Shown piece by piece: positions 1 through 8,721 of a stretch of DNA of 64,000 nt. Position numbers and translations under genes: made by a program. Below the pieces are notes generated by a model, which saw only the letters and a list, made by a program, of their open reading frames with translations, made no database searches and had not been told where the DNA came from. This DNA comes from Bifidobacterium sp. ESL0769 (GTDB lineage: Bacteria; Actinomycetota; Actinomycetes; Actinomycetales; Bifidobacteriaceae): positions 1,612,001-1,676,000 of the forward strand of contig NZ_CP113918.1 in NCBI RefSeq assembly GCF_029395495.1, in the 5' to 3' direction. Numbering within the stretch: position 1 is the stretch's first letter; every line of letters starts with the position of its first letter.

Positions 1-257
1 TTGTCGATGGTAAGGCTGACTTGCGCGCGTCCCAGCAGCGGACGCGAAGAGGTGCCGGCGAAAATCACGTCTTCCATCGAGGTGCCACGCAGGTTCTTGG
101 CGCCCTGCTCCCCCATCACCCACGTCAACGCGTCGACGATATTGGATTTGCCGGAACCGTTCGGCCCGACCACAGCCGTAATGCCCGGCTCAAAGCGCAG
201 AGTGGTCGCAGAGGCAAAGGATTTGAATCCCTTGAGCGTCAGTTCCTTCAGATACAT
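1..257 (-). CDS. smc: Chromosome segregation ATPase SMC, N-terminal part (cut by window edge)
   Basis: The first 85 residues of SMC, the ATPase that organises and segregates the nucleoid together with ScpA and ScpB. The reading starts [15 protein letters not shown], a typical SMC start, and contains the Walker A loop GPNGSGKSN at residues 31-39. The remaining coiled coil, hinge and C-terminal head lie beyond the left edge. The gene runs in the same direction as folC but is separated from it by about 235 bases with two hairpins, so it probably has its own promoter. Confidence 0.95.
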   Translation of the reverse strand, partial: MYLKELTLKGFKSFASATTLRFEPGITAVVGPNGSGKSNIVDALTWVMGEQGAKNLRGTSMEDVIFAGTSSRPLLGRAQVSLTID

Positions 258-381
258 GGATGATGCTTCCTCTGCTATTTCTGCTTACCCTTAACATCTT
301 GTTGTGATGCTTTTGCCGTCTTTAGATATCATACCGTCTAGGGCAACCCAACAAATCAGCCGTTAATGCCACGACTGCGAC

Positions 382-479
382 GAAAAGCACGAAAATCGAC
401 CCAAAAACGTGCTTTTCTCACTGACTGACGATCTAACTGCGGCGAAAAGCACCTTTTTGGGGTTAAAAAGGCGCTTTTC
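382..479 (-). terminator. Two tandem hairpins after folC
   Basis: Two inverted repeats lie side by side: GAAAAGCACG (382-391) pairs with CGTGCTTTTC (408-417), and a 15-base arm at 444-458 pairs with 465-479 with one mismatch across a 6-base loop. Both use the same GAAAAGC half-site. They follow folC on the minus strand and are the likely folC terminator region; the A/T-rich arms would also work for the other strand. Confidence 0.6.
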
Positions 480-492
480 TCACGGGTTAGAA

Positions 493-2154
493 TTACTTGC
501 CGGCGTTGCCACCGTCACCATTGCCATTACCACTGTCGCTGCCATTGGCATGATGACGAAGCTGCTCGGCGGTGTTGCCGGGCTCGGGCTCGCCTTCGAA
601 CGGGACCTGCTTGACTCCGAAATCGCCGAACGCGTCGCCGAAGACCTCGGAGACGATATCCTCGTCCTCGTTCTTGGAATTTTCGGTTCCGGAATCGTCC
701 TTATCGTTGCCATTCTTGCCATCAGCAGCCTTGCCAGACACACGCTGAGACTTGGGCAGCGCAAGCTCCGGGTTCTTCTTTTCCATCAGCAGCGTGCGGG
801 CATCACCGGCGGTGACGAAGCTGCCGCAGATGAGCACGCCGTGGCCGTAACCAACACCGAGCTCGTCATCGGCATCCACCATGTTGACGGCCTCCTGGAT
901 GGCGTCGGGAAGGTTGTCGATGCGGGTGACGCGGTCGCGGCCGAAGACGCCGACGGCAATCTTCTCTAGCTCTTCAGCGGGCATCACGCGATCTCGCCAC
1001 GAGTTTTCGGTGACGATGATATGGCTCAGAATCGGCTCGAGAGTGCCGAGATATTCCTCGACCTGTTTGTCTTTCATCATGGCGACCACGCCGACCAGCT
1101 GCTCGAAGCTGTAGTTTTCCTCGAGCGCCGCACGCAGCGATTCGGCGGCGTTGACGTTGTGTCCACCGTCGACGATGATGGTCGGCGAGGTGCGCACCTG
1201 CTCGATGCGCCCGGGAATCTTGACCCCGCCCAGCGCTTCCGCCACCACGTCCTGCGTGAGCTGTCCGTTGACCGGCATGACGACCTCAGCCGCTGCAAGC
1301 GCCGCCAAGGCGTTATGAGCCTGATGTTCGCCAAACTTGGCAACCGGGATGTCCTCGTAGGTGCCATTCGGCGTGCGGAACGTGACCAGCTGGCCGCCGA
1401 CCGCAGGCTGACGCGAGACGACCTCCATCTCCTCGCCATCGCGGATCAGCGTGGCGTGCTCGGCCACAGCCGCCTGCTCCAGAATCGGCATGACTTCGGC
1501 CTCGTGCGGCTGCGCGCCGATGATGGCGGTGGATTCGTGCTTGATAATCCCGGCTTTCTCGGTGGCTATCTTCTCGACCGTGTCCCCCAGCCATTGCATG
1601 TGGTCCATATCGACCGGCCCGATGACCGCGGCATCGCCGTTGAGTGCGTTGGTGGCATCCCATTTGCCGCCCATGCCGACCTCGAAAATGGCCACGTCAA
1701 CAGGTGCGTCAGCAAACTTCCAAACAGCCATCGCCGTCAGAATTTCGAAATAGCTCATCGGCGCCTTGCCGTCGGCCTCCATCTTGTGGTCGACCAAAGC
1801 TACAAAATCCTTAATCTGCATCCAGGTATCGATGAAATCGTCATCGGAAAGCTGCTGGCCGTCAACAGCGATGCGCTCGTTAATTTTCTGAAGGTGCGGC
1901 GAAGTGTACAGCCCAGTACGCATGCCATAGGCTCGGCAGATGGCCTCGGCCATGCGGGCGGTGGAACCCTTGCCGTTGGTGCCGGTGATATGAATGATGC
2001 GGAACGTGTCTTCCGGGTGCCCTAAGAGGTCAAGCATCAGGTCCATGACCTCGAGGTCGTGGCCCAGTTCCTCGTGGGTGGTGCGTCGGCTCATGATCTC
2101 GCGCTCGACCTCGCGAATACTGACCCCGTTGGTTTTCGGATGCTCGAATGACAT
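493..2154 (-). CDS. folC: Bifunctional dihydrofolate synthase / folylpolyglutamate synthase
   Basis: Mur-ligase family enzyme that adds L-glutamate to dihydropteroate and to folates in the cytoplasm. The ATP loop GTNGKGST is at residues 58-65, followed by TSPHL and the lid motif FEVGMGGKWDATN, all typical of FolC. The ATG start has GAGG 5 bases upstream. At 553 residues it is longer than the usual 420-450: from about residue 461 the protein continues as a 93-residue tail rich in Gly, Asn, Asp and Glu that has no counterpart in the catalytic fold and is probably disordered. The gene is followed by two hairpins and then smc. Confidence 0.93.
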   Translation of the reverse strand: MSFEHPKTNGVSIREVEREIMSRRTTHEELGHDLEVMDLMLDLLGHPEDTFRIIHITGTNGKGSTARMAEAICRAYGMRTGLYTSPHLQKINERIAVDGQQLSDDDFIDTWMQIKDFVALVDHKMEADGKAPMSYFEILTAMAVWKFADAPVDVAIFEVGMGGKWDATNALNGDAAVIGPVDMDHMQWLGDTVEKIATEKAGIIKHESTAIIGAQPHEAEVMPILEQAAVAEHATLIRDGEEMEVVSRQPAVGGQLVTFRTPNGTYEDIPVAKFGEHQAHNALAALAAAEVVMPVNGQLTQDVVAEALGGVKIPGRIEQVRTSPTIIVDGGHNVNAAESLRAALEENYSFEQLVGVVAMMKDKQVEEYLGTLEPILSHIIVTENSWRDRVMPAEELEKIAVGVFGRDRVTRIDNLPDAIQEAVNMVDADDELGVGYGHGVLICGSFVTAGDARTLLMEKKNPELALPKSQRVSGKAADGKNGNDKDDSGTENSKNEDEDIVSEVFGDAFGDFGVKQVPFEGEPEPGNTAEQLRHHANGSDSGNGNGDGGNAGK

Positions 2155-2359
2155 AAGACCTCGTTTTGGCTTGATTCCCTTGAAAAATAGACATAACCAT
2201 TCTATGAAACGGCCTCGAAAGCGCTAAGCCGAACGGCGAATGACACGTCTGTGAAATCCTGCCACCGATGACGCATTCCATGCTCCGACATTTCCTTGCG
2301 GCCCGACCGCACGGGTTATTAGAATGGCAAGCGAGATTTCACCAATTAGGAGAACACGT

Positions 2360-3958
2360 ATGAGCGAAGTCATTACGCCGAAAGACAAGGAATACGAGGC
2401 ACAGGAAATGGCAGAAGCGCCGGGAGCGGACCAACCGATGGAAGACAGGACCAACAATCGCACGTTGCGGCCCACCACGTCGAAGAAATTCGCGGAATTC
2501 ATGAAGACCGGTTGGGATAACCAAGAACCGCAAATCGAGCCGCTGGAGTCCAGCAAGTTCATTCCCGCACGTCTCGAGGCGCTAGGCAAGCGCTTCCCCG
2601 GTGAACGTATCGTCATTCCGGCCGGCACGCCGAAAGTGCGCAACAACGATGACGACTATGCCTTCCGCCCCAACACCGAATTCTCCTATTACACCGGACT
2701 TGGACAGGATTATGAAGCCGGAGCGGTGCTCGTGCTGAACCCGGTCGATCCGGAAAGCGACGAGGCCAAGGCCGGCAAGACGCATACGCCGGAACTATTC
2801 GTGGCTCCCCGCGCCGACAACAGCACCGAAGCCTATTACGTCGACGCCCATTACGGCGAGTATTGGGTCGGCCCGCGTGCAGGCTTGAAAGAACTTAACG
2901 CGATGACCGGCATCGCCACTCACGATATCGCCCAACTGCCGGATGCTTTGGGCAAGGATGTCGGTGCGGAAGCCGGTGCTGTACAGATGCGCGTGGTTCG
3001 TTTGGCCGATCCGCAAGTGACAGCCGAGATCGAGAACGTGCGCGAAGCCAACGGTTTCCCCGACCCGGCCGCCAACGAAAAGGCAGATGATGAACTGCAG
3101 GAATTCGCTTCGACCGCACGCATGGTCAAGGACTCTTACGAGGTCGGCGAGATCCGCAAGGCCGTCGCCGCCACCAAGGACGGTTTCGACCGCATCCTGA
3201 CCCGTCTACCCGAAGCCGTCGGCAAGCCGCGCAGCGAGCGCATGCTTGAGGGCGAATTCAACGCCGTTTCGCGCGAAGAAGGCAACACCGTCGGTTACGA
3301 CACCATCGTCGCTTCCGGCGAGCACGCACCGATTCTGCACTGGATGCGCAACACCGGCGTCGTCGGCCACGGCGAGATGCTGCTGATTGACGCCGGCATC
3401 GAGGTCGATAGCCTCTACACCGCCGACATCACCCGCACTTTCCCGGTGGACGGCAAGTTTACGCCGCTGCAGAAGAAGATCTATCAAGCGGTGCTCGATT
3501 CACAGCAGGCCGGTTTTGAGGCTGCTAAGCCCGGCGCCACCTACTCTGACATCCATCACGCCTGCATGCGCGTCATCGCACAGAAACTACACGACTGGGG
3601 CATCCTGAAGGTCGATGTGGAGGAATCGCTCTCCCCCGAAGGCCAGCAGCATCGCCGTTGGCTCGCTTGCGGCGTCGCCCACCATCTCGGCCTCGACGTG
3701 CACGACTGCGCGCAGGCCCGCTATGAGTCCTATCAGGGCGCGAAGATCACGCCGGGCATGGTCTTCACCATCGAACCGGGCCTCTACTTCGCCAAGAACG
3801 ATCTGCTGATTCCGCCGGAGATGCGCGGCATCGGCGTGCGTATCGAAGACGACGTGCTGATGACCGAAAACGGCCCGGAATGGATTTCCAAGGACATTCC
3901 TAAGCAGATCGATGACGTAGAAGAGTGGATGGCGCAGCGCGCGGCCGCCAGGAAGTAA
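2360..3958 (+). CDS. pepP: Aminopeptidase P family protein (Xaa-Pro aminopeptidase)
   Basis: Metallopeptidase that removes an N-terminal residue preceding proline. The C-terminal half has the pita-bread fold ligands in order: Asp in LLIDAG, Asp in TADITR, His in VAHHLGLDVHD, Glu in FTIEPG and Glu in VRIEDD, so it should be an active two-metal enzyme. An N-terminal creatinase-like domain precedes it. I chose the internal ATG at 2360 (532 residues) because AGGAGA lies 9 bases before it; an in-frame ATG 36 bases upstream has no ribosome site. A Nudix gene follows after 13 bases, so the two probably share a transcript. Confidence 0.92.
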   Translation: MSEVITPKDKEYEAQEMAEAPGADQPMEDRTNNRTLRPTTSKKFAEFMKTGWDNQEPQIEPLESSKFIPARLEALGKRFPGERIVIPAGTPKVRNNDDDYAFRPNTEFSYYTGLGQDYEAGAVLVLNPVDPESDEAKAGKTHTPELFVAPRADNSTEAYYVDAHYGEYWVGPRAGLKELNAMTGIATHDIAQLPDALGKDVGAEAGAVQMRVVRLADPQVTAEIENVREANGFPDPAANEKADDELQEFASTARMVKDSYEVGEIRKAVAATKDGFDRILTRLPEAVGKPRSERMLEGEFNAVSREEGNTVGYDTIVASGEHAPILHWMRNTGVVGHGEMLLIDAGIEVDSLYTADITRTFPVDGKFTPLQKKIYQAVLDSQQAGFEAAKPGATYSDIHHACMRVIAQKLHDWGILKVDVEESLSPEGQQHRRWLACGVAHHLGLDVHDCAQARYESYQGAKITPGMVFTIEPGLYFAKNDLLIPPEMRGIGVRIEDDVLMTENGPEWISKDIPKQIDDVEEWMAQRAAARK

Positions 3959-3971
3959 TAAAGGAATATTC

Positions 3972-4493
3972 ATGACCACACCATCGTTCATTTTACAGCT
4001 GCGCAAGAAAATCGGGCACGATTTGCTCTGGCTCAATGGGGTCACCGGGCTTGTGGAGGATTCGCAGGGTCGGATTCTGCTGGGGCAGCGAGCAGATACC
4101 GGCGAATGGGCGATGGTGTATGGCATCAACGAGCCTGGCGAACAACCTGCCGATACCGTCGTGCGTGAAATCAAGGAGGAAACCGGCGTCGATGCCGAAG
4201 TCACCGACTTGGTCGCCGTCGTTTCGTCGTCGGACATCATCACTTACGAAAACGGCGACCGCACACAATATATGGACCATTCCTTCCTGTGCCGTCTCAA
4301 GCTGGGCGGCAACGCCGACCCATTCGTCGGCGACGACGAAAGCCTCAAAGTCGGCTGGTTCTCGCGTGACAATCTTCCCCATCCACTTGCGAAAAGCACC
4401 GTCGAGCGCCTCAAAATTTTCGACGAATACCAGCGCAACAAGACCAGAGGCGATGCCCACGCCTTGTTCGTCACCGACGGGCACCTTCACTGA
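3972..4493 (+). CDS. Nudix hydrolase
   Basis: A 173-residue cytoplasmic pyrophosphohydrolase. The complete Nudix box is visible and fits GX5EX7REUXEEXGU: it begins at the Gly of YGINEPGEQ and ends in REIKEETGV. The substrate cannot be told; the surrounding sequence resembles ADP-ribose or nucleotide-diphosphate Nudix enzymes found widely in actinobacteria. Start ATG has AAAGGAA upstream. It sits 13 bases after the aminopeptidase P gene and is followed by a strong hairpin, so it is probably the last gene of a two-gene operon. Confidence 0.88.
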   Translation: MTTPSFILQLRKKIGHDLLWLNGVTGLVEDSQGRILLGQRADTGEWAMVYGINEPGEQPADTVVREIKEETGVDAEVTDLVAVVSSSDIITYENGDRTQYMDHSFLCRLKLGGNADPFVGDDESLKVGWFSRDNLPHPLAKSTVERLKIFDEYQRNKTRGDAHALFVTDGHLH

Positions 4494-4504
4494 TTCGAAA
4501 GACA

Positions 4505-4539
4505 ATTGTGCCTCCGATCAGAACAATCGGAGGCACAAT
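4505..4539 (+). terminator. Strong hairpin after the Nudix gene
   Basis: A perfect 14-base stem (ATTGTGCCTCCGAT at 4505-4518 with its complement at 4526-4539) and a 7-base loop, 12 bases after the Nudix stop codon. There is no T tract, so it is a hairpin-only terminator of the kind common in actinobacteria. Confidence 0.65.
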
Positions 4540-4618
4540 ATCTGTACGGCGTTAAACAACGACCAGCTAAAAATCTAGCGCAAATCAATCTCCTTTGTAA
4601 TCGGATTTGCCTTTTCTT

Positions 4619-4633
4619 ATTAACCTCGTTAAT
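4619..4633. promoter_or_regulatory. Palindrome upstream of the ROK regulator gene
   Basis: ATTAACCTCGTTAAT is a perfect inverted repeat (6-base arms, 3-base centre) 77 bases before the ROK start codon. Its place in the promoter region suggests an operator, perhaps for autoregulation. This is inference; a looser ATAAC-N9-GTTAT repeat precedes the fructokinase gene at 6129-6147. Confidence 0.4.
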
Positions 4634-4709
4634 ATATGAAGGCAGTTCATCAATGTGTAATCGCTATAAAAGGCGGTTGCAGATGCAAATTGGCCCGAGG
4701 AGGTGTCAG

Positions 4710-6044
4710 ATGCGTGACAACAGCGAATCCTCAACGCCTCTTGCTGCAGCACAGACCTTCTCCATCGACCACTTGGCGCCTTCGACGCCCGATTTTTCCG
4801 ATGATTTGGCGCACGCCTCTGCTCCGCAATCCGTTGTTTCCGAACGCAACCGTTCACGGACTTTATGGCATCTCTACCACTATGGCGTCTCCTCGCGAGC
4901 GCAAATTGCCAAGGCGCTGGGACTGACACCCGCCGCCATCACGAAAATTACCGCACGTCTGATTGAGGCCGGCATTGTCGCCGAAACTGGCGATATGAAA
5001 GGCAGCAAACGCCGCAGGTCCATCGGATTAAAAATCGATACCGAACGATTTCATTTCATCGGTGTCAAATTCGCGCGCAGCTTGGTGCAAATCGGCGTCT
5101 TCGACTTGAACGGCGAGCGCCTGAGCCTCACGGACATGCCACGAGTCAGCGACGATACCATCGACGCAGCCATCGCTTCCACACACAAAACCATCGATTC
5201 CCTGCTCGAAACCGACCACGATATCGTCGCCATCGGCATGGCTGTGCCCGGCCCATACTTGCATGGCACCGGTTACGCCGCGCTGGTTTCCAGCATGCCG
5301 CATTGGCGTAATATCAACTTCCAAAAGGAATTCGGGCAAGACTGCCCTGTTCCCGTTTTCATCGAACAAGACGCTCGTGCCGGCGCTTTGGCACAGCGGC
5401 TGTTCGGTGGACTTGACGACGCCGGGAGTCTGGCGTACTTTCTGCTCGGCGAAGGCGTCGGCCTCGGGGTCATCGAAAACGGCAGGCTCATCTACGGCAA
5501 TCTGGGTGCTTCCACGGAACTCGGGCATGTCTCCATTGACGCGGTCAACGGCAGGAAGTGCGAATGCGGCAATGTGGGATGCTTGGAATGTTATTGCTCC
5601 GCAGGCGCGATTCACCAGCAAATCGACAAGCTTGGCATCATCCAAGGCTCTGCGACAATGACGCATATCGAAGCATGCCAAGCGTTGTTTGCACTCGCCG
5701 AGCAGCAAAACGCCAATGCTGGACGCGTCGATGAGGCCCGTCGCCTGGTCGCCGACATCGGCCGTTACGTGGGCTACGGATGCGTCACCATCTGCAACGC
5801 CTTCAACCCCCGTCGTATCGTTTTGGGCGATATCGGAGCGCTTGGCGGGCAACAGCTGCTCGACGCGGCGCAGGCCATGGTCAATGAACGAGTCATCTCC
5901 GAAATCGCGCAATCCACCGAAATCACCCTTTCCAGCCTTCCCACCGACGCGGCCGTGCTCGGCGCCGCCGCCACGGCCATCACCCAGTTTTTGGATCGTC
6001 CCTCCTATTTCCGCGCCGCTCACCCGCCCGGAAATACTGAATGA
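4710..6044 (+). CDS. ROK-family transcriptional regulator
   Basis: A 444-residue repressor-type ROK protein. Residues roughly 40-75 (WHLYHYGVSSRAQIAKALGL) form a MarR-like winged helix-turn-helix, followed by the sugar-kinase-like ROK domain with the zinc motif CECGNVGCLE that fits CxCGxxGCxE. Such proteins bind a sugar or sugar phosphate and release DNA. The ATG at 4710 was chosen because GAGGAGG lies 8 bases upstream; the open frame runs further up without a ribosome site. It lies just upstream of fructokinase, GH125 mannosidase and an AGE-family isomerase, so it most likely controls mannoside use. The ligand is not known. Confidence 0.88.
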   Translation: MRDNSESSTPLAAAQTFSIDHLAPSTPDFSDDLAHASAPQSVVSERNRSRTLWHLYHYGVSSRAQIAKALGLTPAAITKITARLIEAGIVAETGDMKGSKRRRSIGLKIDTERFHFIGVKFARSLVQIGVFDLNGERLSLTDMPRVSDDTIDAAIASTHKTIDSLLETDHDIVAIGMAVPGPYLHGTGYAALVSSMPHWRNINFQKEFGQDCPVPVFIEQDARAGALAQRLFGGLDDAGSLAYFLLGEGVGLGVIENGRLIYGNLGASTELGHVSIDAVNGRKCECGNVGCLECYCSAGAIHQQIDKLGIIQGSATMTHIEACQALFALAEQQNANAGRVDEARRLVADIGRYVGYGCVTICNAFNPRRIVLGDIGALGGQQLLDAAQAMVNERVISEIAQSTEITLSSLPTDAAVLGAAATAITQFLDRPSYFRAAHPPGNTE

Positions 6045-6172
6045 ACGAGACAAAATGCAACGCAATAGAACCGGCTCCGCAGCGACTGCCTGACTCAAGA
6101 CGGATAGCTGAATAAAAATTGAAAAACCATAACTTAAAAATTGTTATAAAAGATGTAAGAAAGGATCATATT

Positions 6173-7069
6173 ATGACCAAGCCAATCGTTGTATCTCTAG
6201 GAGAACTGCTCTGGGATATGCTCCCGACCGGCAAGCGCGCAGGCGGAGCCCCCGTCAATTTCGCCTATCACGCCGCGATGAACGGCGCGGAAGGCCACGC
6301 CATCAGCGCCGTCGGCGAAGACCCGTTGGGCGATGAACTCGTCGAAGCCATCAAGAAGTCCGGCGTCGAGTCCATCGTGCAGCGCAACGCATGGCCCACC
6401 TCCACCGTCGAGGTCGCACTCAAGAACGGCATCCCGGAATATACCATTATCAAAGGCGTGGCTTGGGACCACATCCTCTACACCCGCGAGCTGATCAACA
6501 TGGTGCAGAAAGCCGACGCGATCTGCTACGGTACGCTCGCACTGCGCAGCCAGGAATCCCACGACACCATCGTCGAGCTCTTAAAGCACGCCAAGCCCAC
6601 CGCCATGAAGTTCTTCGACATCAACATTCGCGGCGACCACTACTCCAAGGAACTGATCGAAGAACTGCTCGGCTATGCCACCGTCTTCAAGATCAACGAC
6701 GCCGAACTCCTGCTGCTGCGCGACATGTTCGACATCCGCGGCACCTCCGACGAGGCGGCATGCAACTGGTTCATGGAAAAATACAACCTGAACTACGTCA
6801 TCCTGACCGGAGGCTCGACCTTCAGCACCATCATCGCCAAGGACGGTGAATCCTCCACACTCGACACCCCACGCGTCGACGTGGTCGACACCGTAGGCGC
6901 CGGTGATTCCTTCTCCGGCACGTTCACCGCCAAGATTCTCACCGGCTCGTCGCTACAGGAAGCGCACCGCGCCGCCGTCAACACCGCCGCCTTCGTCTGC
7001 ACGCAGAACGGCGCTTGGCCCGAGTATCCGGAAAACATTCCCGACTATCTGGCCGAAGCCGAGAAATAA
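6173..7069 (+). CDS. PfkB-family carbohydrate kinase, probable fructokinase
   Basis: A 298-residue sugar kinase. The N-terminal GELLWDMLPTGKRAGGAPVN and the PfkB signature VDTVGAGDSFSG (with the catalytic Asp of GAGD) are intact; overall it resembles bacterial fructokinases of EC 2.7.1.4. The product would be fructose 6-phosphate, substrate of the bifid-shunt phosphoketolase. The start is the ATG at 6173 with AGAAAGGA upstream. It lies downstream of a ROK regulator and upstream of GH125 and an AGE isomerase, which suggests it phosphorylates fructose made from mannose. A terminator-like hairpin separates it from GH125. Confidence 0.85.
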   Translation: MTKPIVVSLGELLWDMLPTGKRAGGAPVNFAYHAAMNGAEGHAISAVGEDPLGDELVEAIKKSGVESIVQRNAWPTSTVEVALKNGIPEYTIIKGVAWDHILYTRELINMVQKADAICYGTLALRSQESHDTIVELLKHAKPTAMKFFDINIRGDHYSKELIEELLGYATVFKINDAELLLLRDMFDIRGTSDEAACNWFMEKYNLNYVILTGGSTFSTIIAKDGESSTLDTPRVDVVDTVGAGDSFSGTFTAKILTGSSLQEAHRAAVNTAAFVCTQNGAWPEYPENIPDYLAEAEK

Positions 7070-7111
7070 GTGCAAAACCGGTAAGTAATCGACATACTAA
7101 TTGGTATAAAA

Positions 7112-7158
7112 GCCGGCATTGCAGGAATCGGTTTCTGCGGTGCCGGTTTTTCGTGTTT
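7112..7158 (+). terminator. Intrinsic terminator after fructokinase
   Basis: A stem built of CCGGCA plus TTGCAG against CTGCGG plus TGCCGG (two G-U pairs), followed by TTTTT. It stands between fructokinase and the GH125 gene, so the mannosidase is either transcribed from its own promoter or by read-through. Confidence 0.7.
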
Positions 7159-7209
7159 TAGTTCGTGCACATCGATAATCGGATATCCGAACGAAGGGAA
7201 GAATCGCCG

Positions 7210-8532
7210 ATGATTGCCAAAGCAAAGAAGAAACCACCTGAATCGGTTACGGATTTTATTCAGCGCATCCACGCGTTATGCGGCGACGAACACGCCTTAT
7301 GGTCACAGACATTTGATAAGGCCTACGTGAGTACCCTGACCTCTGCCTTGAGGCTCGAAGATGATGGCACTACGTTTGCGCTTACCGGTGACATCCCTGC
7401 CATGTGGCTACGGGATTCGACAGCACAGGTTCGACCTTATCTACCGATAGCCGCCAATGACCCTGAAATGGCAAGAATAATTGGAGGTCTTTCCCGTCGA
7501 CAGTTCTTCTATATCACCATCGATCCCTATGCCAACGCCTTCAATGAATTCCCGAACGGAGCATCGGGCAACCGCGATGACCAGACAGACAGCGATAGCC
7601 CATGGATTTGGGAACGTAAGTATGAAGTGGATTCGTTGTGCTATCCGGTTCAACTCGCCTGGCTGCTTTATCGCAATACAGGCTACACCGCCCATTTCGA
7701 CGACGTCTTCATCAAAGGCATCGATTCCATACTCAAAGTTTTCAGCGTGGAACAGGATCATGGAAGTTCACCATATTTCTTTTTCAGGGACACCGATCTG
7801 GTCACCGACACCCTAACCAATGGGAAAGGTACTCCAGTAGCCAGAACCGGCATGACCTGGTCAGGATTTCGCCCGAGCGACGACACCTGCACCTACCACT
7901 ATCTGGTACCTGCCAACATGTTCGCCTACGTAATTCTCGGTTATATCGTTCGTCTCTTCGATGACAGCAATCCGAATCTTCCTGCAAAATTGAACAAACC
8001 CGATATCGTGCAACGCGCAAGGAAACTACGAGACGAAATCGGCAAGGGTATACGCGAATTCGGCAGAACACGAAACCAGGACGGAGAAACCGTTTACGCT
8101 TACGAAACCGATGGGCTCGGCCACGCCACGCTGATGGACGACGCCAACATCCCCAATCTGCTTGCGGCACCATATCTGGGTTTCTGCGACGAGAACGACC
8201 CGACCTACCAAACGACCAGACGCACGCTTCTGAGCGACGAAAACCCATACTATTATTCCGGCCGTTATGCCTCCGGAATTGGTTCTTCCCACACCAAGCC
8301 GAATCGTGTCTGGCCCATCGCGCTATCGGTACAGGGACTTACCAGCGACAATAAGAACGAAAAGGCACGCCTGCTCGATACACTGGCCACCACCACCAAC
8401 GGCACACATCTGATGCACGAAAGCTTCGACGTCAACGATCCGAGCCTATACACGAGGCCATGGTTCAGCTGGTCCAACATGATGTTCTGCGAGCTGGTCA
8501 TGGATTACTTCGATATCAAAGTGCTGCACTGA
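7210..8532 (+). CDS. GH125 exo-alpha-1,6-mannosidase
   Basis: A 440-residue metal-independent alpha-mannosidase of glycoside hydrolase family 125 (formerly DUF1237), which removes terminal alpha-1,6-linked mannose from N-glycan-type substrates. Family hallmarks seen: PAMWLRDSTAQV near residue 60, SGFRPSDDTCTYHYLVPANM containing Asp224/Asp225 (the general acid region) and MHESF with Glu404 (the base region). No signal peptide or membrane segment is visible, so it acts on imported oligosaccharides. The ATG start at 7210 follows GAAGGGAAG. It lies between fructokinase and a sugar isomerase. Family assignment is strong; the exact linkage is taken from the family. Confidence 0.9.
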   Translation: MIAKAKKKPPESVTDFIQRIHALCGDEHALWSQTFDKAYVSTLTSALRLEDDGTTFALTGDIPAMWLRDSTAQVRPYLPIAANDPEMARIIGGLSRRQFFYITIDPYANAFNEFPNGASGNRDDQTDSDSPWIWERKYEVDSLCYPVQLAWLLYRNTGYTAHFDDVFIKGIDSILKVFSVEQDHGSSPYFFFRDTDLVTDTLTNGKGTPVARTGMTWSGFRPSDDTCTYHYLVPANMFAYVILGYIVRLFDDSNPNLPAKLNKPDIVQRARKLRDEIGKGIREFGRTRNQDGETVYAYETDGLGHATLMDDANIPNLLAAPYLGFCDENDPTYQTTRRTLLSDENPYYYSGRYASGIGSSHTKPNRVWPIALSVQGLTSDNKNEKARLLDTLATTTNGTHLMHESFDVNDPSLYTRPWFSWSNMMFCELVMDYFDIKVLH

Positions 8533-8711
8533 TGAACGATATAATGCGTTCAGACAAAAATACCCGTCTTCTGACATATCGGCAAGCTGAATCCATACCG
8601 ATAACAGAGGCACAACTCAACGGTCAAGTAGGTATTGTCAACATTACAGCGATATTTGAAGTGGATGGCCGAAAGGTCGATGTCAGGCCAACCGGCATAC
8701 AGAGCAGATGA
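8532..8711 (+). CDS. Possible small ORF coupled to the GH125 gene
   Basis: An open frame of 59 codons begins with an ATG overlapping the GH125 stop (TGATG) and ends 10 bases before the next gene. I do not recognise the protein and it has no own ribosome site apart from coupling. It may be translated, or may be a decayed remnant or a spacer. Reported because it fills the gap between two cotranscribed genes. Confidence 0.25.
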   Translation: MNDIMRSDKNTRLLTYRQAESIPITEAQLNGQVGIVNITAIFEVDGRKVDVRPTGIQSR

Positions 8712-8721
8712 AAGGAATACC

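Noticed and set aside
1021..2025. Plus-strand open frame of 334 codons opposite folC
   Set aside because: Shadow of folC with no start signal or family match.
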